NCBI GenBank assembly: GCA_007679095.1
Contig: VEFU01000035.1
Span: 1 to 46,707, forward strand
Direction of reading: 5' to 3'
Length of the DNA stretch: 46,707 nt
Source: Paenibacillus bovis
GTDB lineage: Bacteria; Bacillota; Bacilli; Bacillales; Bacillaceae_C
Below, piece by piece: positions 42,347-46,707 of this stretch. Every line of letters begins with the position of its first letter. The first letter of the stretch is position 1. The notes below the pieces were generated by a model. The model did not search any database. It saw only the letters and a list, made by a program, of their open reading frames with translations, and was not told the DNA's origin. Both the position numbers and the translations under genes were made by a program.

Positions 42347-42387
42347 CCCCACACTAATCTAGATAGTAGAACGGTGTGGGGTTCTTT
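42347..42387 (+). terminator. Terminator of pgcA
   Basis: CCCCACAC (42347-42354) pairs with GTGTGGGG (42374-42381), followed by TTCTTT. Confidence 0.82.
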
Positions 42388-42438
42388 GCGTTATACGGAC
42401 ATATTTCATCTAAAAAGTAAAGTATTACATTTTTCGGG

Positions 42439-42565
42439 TTGACATGTACGGTCAAGATTATGTATATTGTGGATATTGTGAACGCATCCTAGTGGATACT
42501 CCATGAAATTGGACGATGTTAGAGGGTGATGTTACATAAGATTTATTAAAAATGTACGTATAAGT
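42439..42565 (+). promoter_or_regulatory. Promoter with AraR-like boxes upstream of the orphan binding protein
   Basis: TTGACA (42439-42444) and TATATT (42463-42468) are 18 bases apart. AAATGTACGTATAAGT at 42550-42565 matches the AraR operator ATTTGTACGTACAAAT at 12 of 16. A weaker TGTACGGTCAAG lies in the promoter spacer about 107 bp upstream. Paired AraR sites are typical in B. subtilis. Confidence 0.6.
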
Positions 42566-42626
42566 TATATGTTAGCATGCTTGTGAAAAGAGGTAGAGGG
42601 AATATTCGAATAGAGGAGGAGACAGT

Positions 42627-43970
42627 ATGAAAAAGTTTGTAAGCGCATTCCTTGTAATGGTTTCTATTGTTCTAGTAATTTCTGGATGTAGCAGCGGGGA
42701 GAAAAGTACCAAGGATGAAGGAGAAAAGTCCGCAGATCAAAAGGAAGAATTAACGTTTGATAGCTCTTTAGAGGGTGAGATTACTTTTTGGAATTTCCTC
42801 CCTGATATTTATGATGGAGTGATAGAAGAGTTCAATAAAGTTTATCCAAACATTAAGGTGAAAAATGTTGTATTAGAATTTGGAGAACTGCATGATAAAT
42901 TGCAAACAGTAACATCTGCCGGAAGTGGAGCACCAGATGTTGCGTTAGTAGAACAAGGGAGTTTTCCTCGCTATGGAAATGGTGTACTAGAAGACCTGCT
43001 GCAGGAACCATATAATGCAGGACGCTATCAATCAGATACATCGGAGTATAACTGGGAGCGTTGGAAATCAGTAGATGGTACGCAACTTCTCGGTATGCCG
43101 TGGGATGTTACACCGGGTGTTTTTTACTATCGAGAAGATTTATATGAACAACATGGATTACCAAGTGATCCTGATGAGTTAGGTGAATTTCTCCAAGATC
43201 CAGAAAATGTGTTAACTGCAGCGCAAACTTTTGCAGCCAATGGAATTTACATGTATGAATGGCGCGATTCTCCGGCGATTCAATATGGAGATGCAATTGG
43301 CTACTACGATTCGGAATACAATTGGTTGAGAAATGATGAAAAGATGGCAGACTTATTAGACTTTGTAAAAAGAGGCGTACAAATTGGATGGGCGCCGCAA
43401 GTGTCGGCATTGTTCTCTGATGAAGGTAAGCAACTAGTTTCTCAAGGGAAAATAGCTTCGTTTCCTGCAGGTAGCCAAATTGCCCGTGACTTAGAAACAC
43501 TATTCCCTGATCAAGCCGGCAAATGGCGTGTAACGAGAATGCCACTGGATCTATATGTGGGGCTTGGTGGATCTGCACACGTAATTCCAGCTCAAAGCCA
43601 AAACAAAGATGCTGCTTGGGCATTCGTTGAATGGATGAACCGTAGTGAAGAAGCATGGAAGATATTTACGGACAATTCAATTCAACCTGGTTGGACAAGT
43701 ATTTCCACATTACCTTGGTATGCGAACCATGAAAATGAATACTTAGGTGGGCAAAAAGATTATGCGTTTTACGATACGCTAGATGAACACATTCCTGTAA
43801 GAAGATTAACACCATTTGATGGTCAAGCATGGGAAATTTATATTAGTCACGTTGCAAGAGCCATTGATGAAAATATTGATTCCAAGACAACGTTAAATCA
43901 AATTGAAGACCAAGCGGAAAAACAAATCCGTCCAGAGATTAATAAATTATTAGAATCTGAATCAAATTAA
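42627..43970 (+). CDS. Sugar-binding lipoprotein, possibly AraN-like, without permease neighbours
   Basis: The 447-residue protein has lipobox VISGC (Cys21), an acidic linker and a family-1 solute-binding fold (GEITFWNFLPDIYDGVIEEFNKVYPNIKVK; GMPWDVTPGVFYYREDLYEQHGLP). An AraR-like box upstream and the arabinofuranosidase gene downstream suggest arabino-oligosaccharides, the role of B. subtilis AraN. AraP/AraQ-type permeases are not adjacent, so it must use permeases encoded elsewhere. GAGGAGGAG precedes the ATG. No clear terminator follows. Confidence 0.8.
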   Translation: MKKFVSAFLVMVSIVLVISGCSSGEKSTKDEGEKSADQKEELTFDSSLEGEITFWNFLPDIYDGVIEEFNKVYPNIKVKNVVLEFGELHDKLQTVTSAGSGAPDVALVEQGSFPRYGNGVLEDLLQEPYNAGRYQSDTSEYNWERWKSVDGTQLLGMPWDVTPGVFYYREDLYEQHGLPSDPDELGEFLQDPENVLTAAQTFAANGIYMYEWRDSPAIQYGDAIGYYDSEYNWLRNDEKMADLLDFVKRGVQIGWAPQVSALFSDEGKQLVSQGKIASFPAGSQIARDLETLFPDQAGKWRVTRMPLDLYVGLGGSAHVIPAQSQNKDAAWAFVEWMNRSEEAWKIFTDNSIQPGWTSISTLPWYANHENEYLGGQKDYAFYDTLDEHIPVRRLTPFDGQAWEIYISHVARAIDENIDSKTTLNQIEDQAEKQIRPEINKLLESESN

Positions 43971-44020
43971 GGCCACTTTTCTCACATTCTTTTTAGAAAT
44001 ATAGCAAAATATGAAAATAT

Positions 44021-44034
44021 TTAAAGCGTTTCCA
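44021..44034 (+). promoter_or_regulatory. cre site upstream of abfA
   Basis: TTAAAGCGTTTCCA matches cre at 13 of 14 positions, about 190 bp before the abfA start and upstream of the AraR boxes. Confidence 0.6.
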
Positions 44035-44070
44035 TTGAAAAAATGTAAATACATGATAAAATCAAATCAT

Positions 44071-44142
44071 AAATATACGTACAAGTTTATGTTGTTGAAG
44101 ATGACTGGTAATCGAATAACCTTTCCCCTTGTACGTATATAT
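44071..44142 (+). promoter_or_regulatory. Pair of AraR-like operators upstream of abfA
   Basis: AAATATACGTACAAGT (44071-44086) and CCTTGTACGTATATAT (44127-44142) each match the AraR operator at 12 of 16 and are inverted relative to each other (shared core CTTGTACGTATAT). Centres are 56 bp apart, permitting looping by AraR dimers. Confidence 0.68.
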
Positions 44143-44203
44143 GGTGACAGGTAAGAAACAATTAGACTGTCATCGCTAGATTTTGTCGAAATTTTGAATG
44201 TGA

Positions 44204-45727
<1,524 letters not shown>

Positions 45728-45750
45728 TGGGGTTTACCCCGCATTATCCT

Positions 45751-45786
45751 GAATTGTTTGGGGGCTAACCCCAAACAATTCTTACC
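45751..45786 (+). terminator. Long stem after abfA
   Basis: GAATTGTTTGGGG (45751-45763) pairs with CCCCAAACAATTC (45769-45781), a 13-bp perfect stem. T content downstream is low, so it may act in mRNA 3'-end stability as well as termination. Confidence 0.7.
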
Positions 45787-45836
45787 TCATGATATCCACT
45801 AACATCTTCATCAACTTAGATTTCAAATCAAAATAA

Positions 45837-45850
45837 TGAAAGTGCTTTCA
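45837..45850 (+). promoter_or_regulatory. cre site separated from the GH43 gene by a repeat
   Basis: TGAAAGTGCTTTCA is a perfect palindrome matching cre at 13 of 14 positions. It lies 12 bases before MITE-like copy 6 and about 290 bp upstream of the GH43 start. Confidence 0.55.
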
Positions 45851-45862
45851 TTTTATACTTAA

Positions 45863-46050
45863 GCTCTGTTAAACTCTATTGTTGATTTTCGCTCCTGTAC
45901 ACTCGCTTTCCGCGGGCACGGCCTCAGCTAACTTGGCAAAGGAAACCGCTTTGCCAAGTGGATCTTCGGCTCGTGCTGTTCCCGCAGGAGTCTTGTGTAC
46001 ATCCGCTACAATCAACTAAGTTGTTAACAACAATGAACTTTAACAGAGCC
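45863..46050 (+). repeat. MITE-like 188-bp repeat, copy 6
   Basis: It is complete, GCTCTGTTAAA to TTTAACAGAGCC, between the cre site and the GH43 start. It has a few point differences (GGAAACCGC in the hairpin loop, GGAGTCTTGTG near the right). Confidence 0.95.
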
Positions 46051-46138
46051 TATACTTAAAGGAGTGTGATGCCTTTGGGTAAGTATGATTAGTCGATCGT
46101 GAAAGTATTTGTTGAAAATTGAATAAGGGGGAGTAGCA

Positions 46139-46648
46139 ATGGGGAGAAATGTGCTGAAAAAGATCGCATATTACTTTTTAGCACTATCATTACTTGTCCC
46201 TGCACCAGCATCTGTATATGCAGCTGACGGTGAGGGAAAAGTAGAAGTAAAACCGGCTGAATCACAAGATAAGCCTGTTTTTAAGAATGCATCTGTACAT
46301 GATCCTTCTGTCATTAAGGTGGACGATACGTATTACGTACTCGGATCTCATCTAGCTATGGCGAAGACGAAGGATTTGATGCAATGGGATAAAGTTGCAG
46401 ATGGTGTAAATGCAGCAAATCCGTTGTTTGATGATGTAACAAAGGAATTAGCAGAGGCGCTCGATTGGGCAGAATCTGAAACATTATGGGCTGGAGATAT
46501 TATTCAGCTAGAAGACGGAAAGTTTTACATGTATTACAACGCTTGTAAAGGAGATTCGCCTCGTTCCGCACTTGGTGTTGCTGTAGCCGATCATATCGAA
46601 GGTCCATATAAGGACTTAGGGATTTTCTTGAAAGATAAGAAAGTATAA
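46139..46648 (+). pseudogene. Secreted GH43 arabinanase-like gene, truncated after the first half
   Basis: The 169-residue product has a signal peptide (cleavage near residue 28, VYA-ADG) and the start of a GH43 propeller: D55 in VHDPSVIKVDDTYYVLGSH (catalytic base), then AMAKTKDLMQWDKV and LWAGDIIQLEDGKFYMYYNA. Endo-arabinanases of the AbnB type continue for some 300 more residues with the second Asp and the acid Glu; here translation stops at 46648 and a terminator-like hairpin follows at 46660. No continuation is visible in another frame up to the window end. It is probably non-functional unless the half protein has another role. GGGGGAG precedes the ATG. Confidence 0.7.
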
Positions 46649-46659
46649 AAATTTGGGTC

Positions 46660-46694
46660 TACCACAGTCATTTAAGCTGTGGTATTTTCATTTT
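46660..46694 (+). terminator. Terminator-like hairpin after the truncated GH43 gene
   Basis: TACCACAG pairs with CTGTGGTA (ending 46684) around TCATTTAAG, followed by TTTTCATTTT. Confidence 0.75.
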
Positions 46695-46707
46695 ATGGAG
46701 ACCAATA

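Overview
The window is low-GC Gram-positive DNA, most likely from a spore-forming Bacillaceae. Evidence includes AGGAGG ribosome binding sites, a probable Sda sporulation checkpoint gene, an alaR-alaT pair and a YugN-like gene as in the Bacillus yug region, CcpA (cre) and AraR-type operators, and an ECF-sigma promoter in front of an LCP gene. The exact genus cannot be read from the window.

Layout. (1) 130-6611: an ArsR-type regulator diverges from genes for a DUF4965/glutaminase-A-like glycosidase-fold protein, a decayed GH43 fragment, a GH76 enzyme and a GH127 beta-L-arabinofuranosidase. (2) 6656-17601: mostly housekeeping genes: YugN-like, AzlCD exporter, AlaT/AlaR, a 50-aa protein, Sda, a candidate structured RNA, an NTF2-like membrane protein, an LCP cell-wall ligase, a zinc-ribbon membrane protein, a Gfo/Idh oxidoreductase, and a DUF6241-like gene split by a frameshift. 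(3) 18686-26852: a YtcP/LplB-type sugar importer, a YesM/YesN two-component system and a PhyH-type dioxygenase. (4) 27526-40550: a GntR/LacI regulator, a secreted GxGYxYP protein, a TIM-barrel plus trimerisation-like putative glycosidase, a second importer, a sugar isomerase-like TIM barrel, a second Gfo/Idh and a P-loop kinase. (5) 40604-46648: PgcA phosphoglucomutase, an orphan sugar-binding lipoprotein, a GH51 arabinofuranosidase and a truncated GH43 enzyme.

Together regions 1 and 3-5 read as a carbon-catabolite-controlled locus for arabinose-containing plant glycans. Oligosaccharides would be sensed outside by YesMN, imported by two ABC systems lacking their own ATPase gene (normal when a shared MsmX-type ATPase exists), cut inside by GH127/GH51/GH76 and less familiar enzymes, then processed by oxidoreductases, an isomerase and PgcA.

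The most unusual content is non-coding. There are three sequence-unrelated families of degenerate intergenic tandem repeats, all with exactly 52-bp period (about five helical turns) and each with a dyad in the unit. One array is in register with the azlD terminator. There are also six copies of a 188-bp MITE-like element, all on the same strand, and an inverted pair of longer, hairpin-rich elements flanking a 12.8-kb sensing/import module. One of the pair carries extra RUCCU-loop hairpins. All statements come from reading the sequence; no database search was possible.
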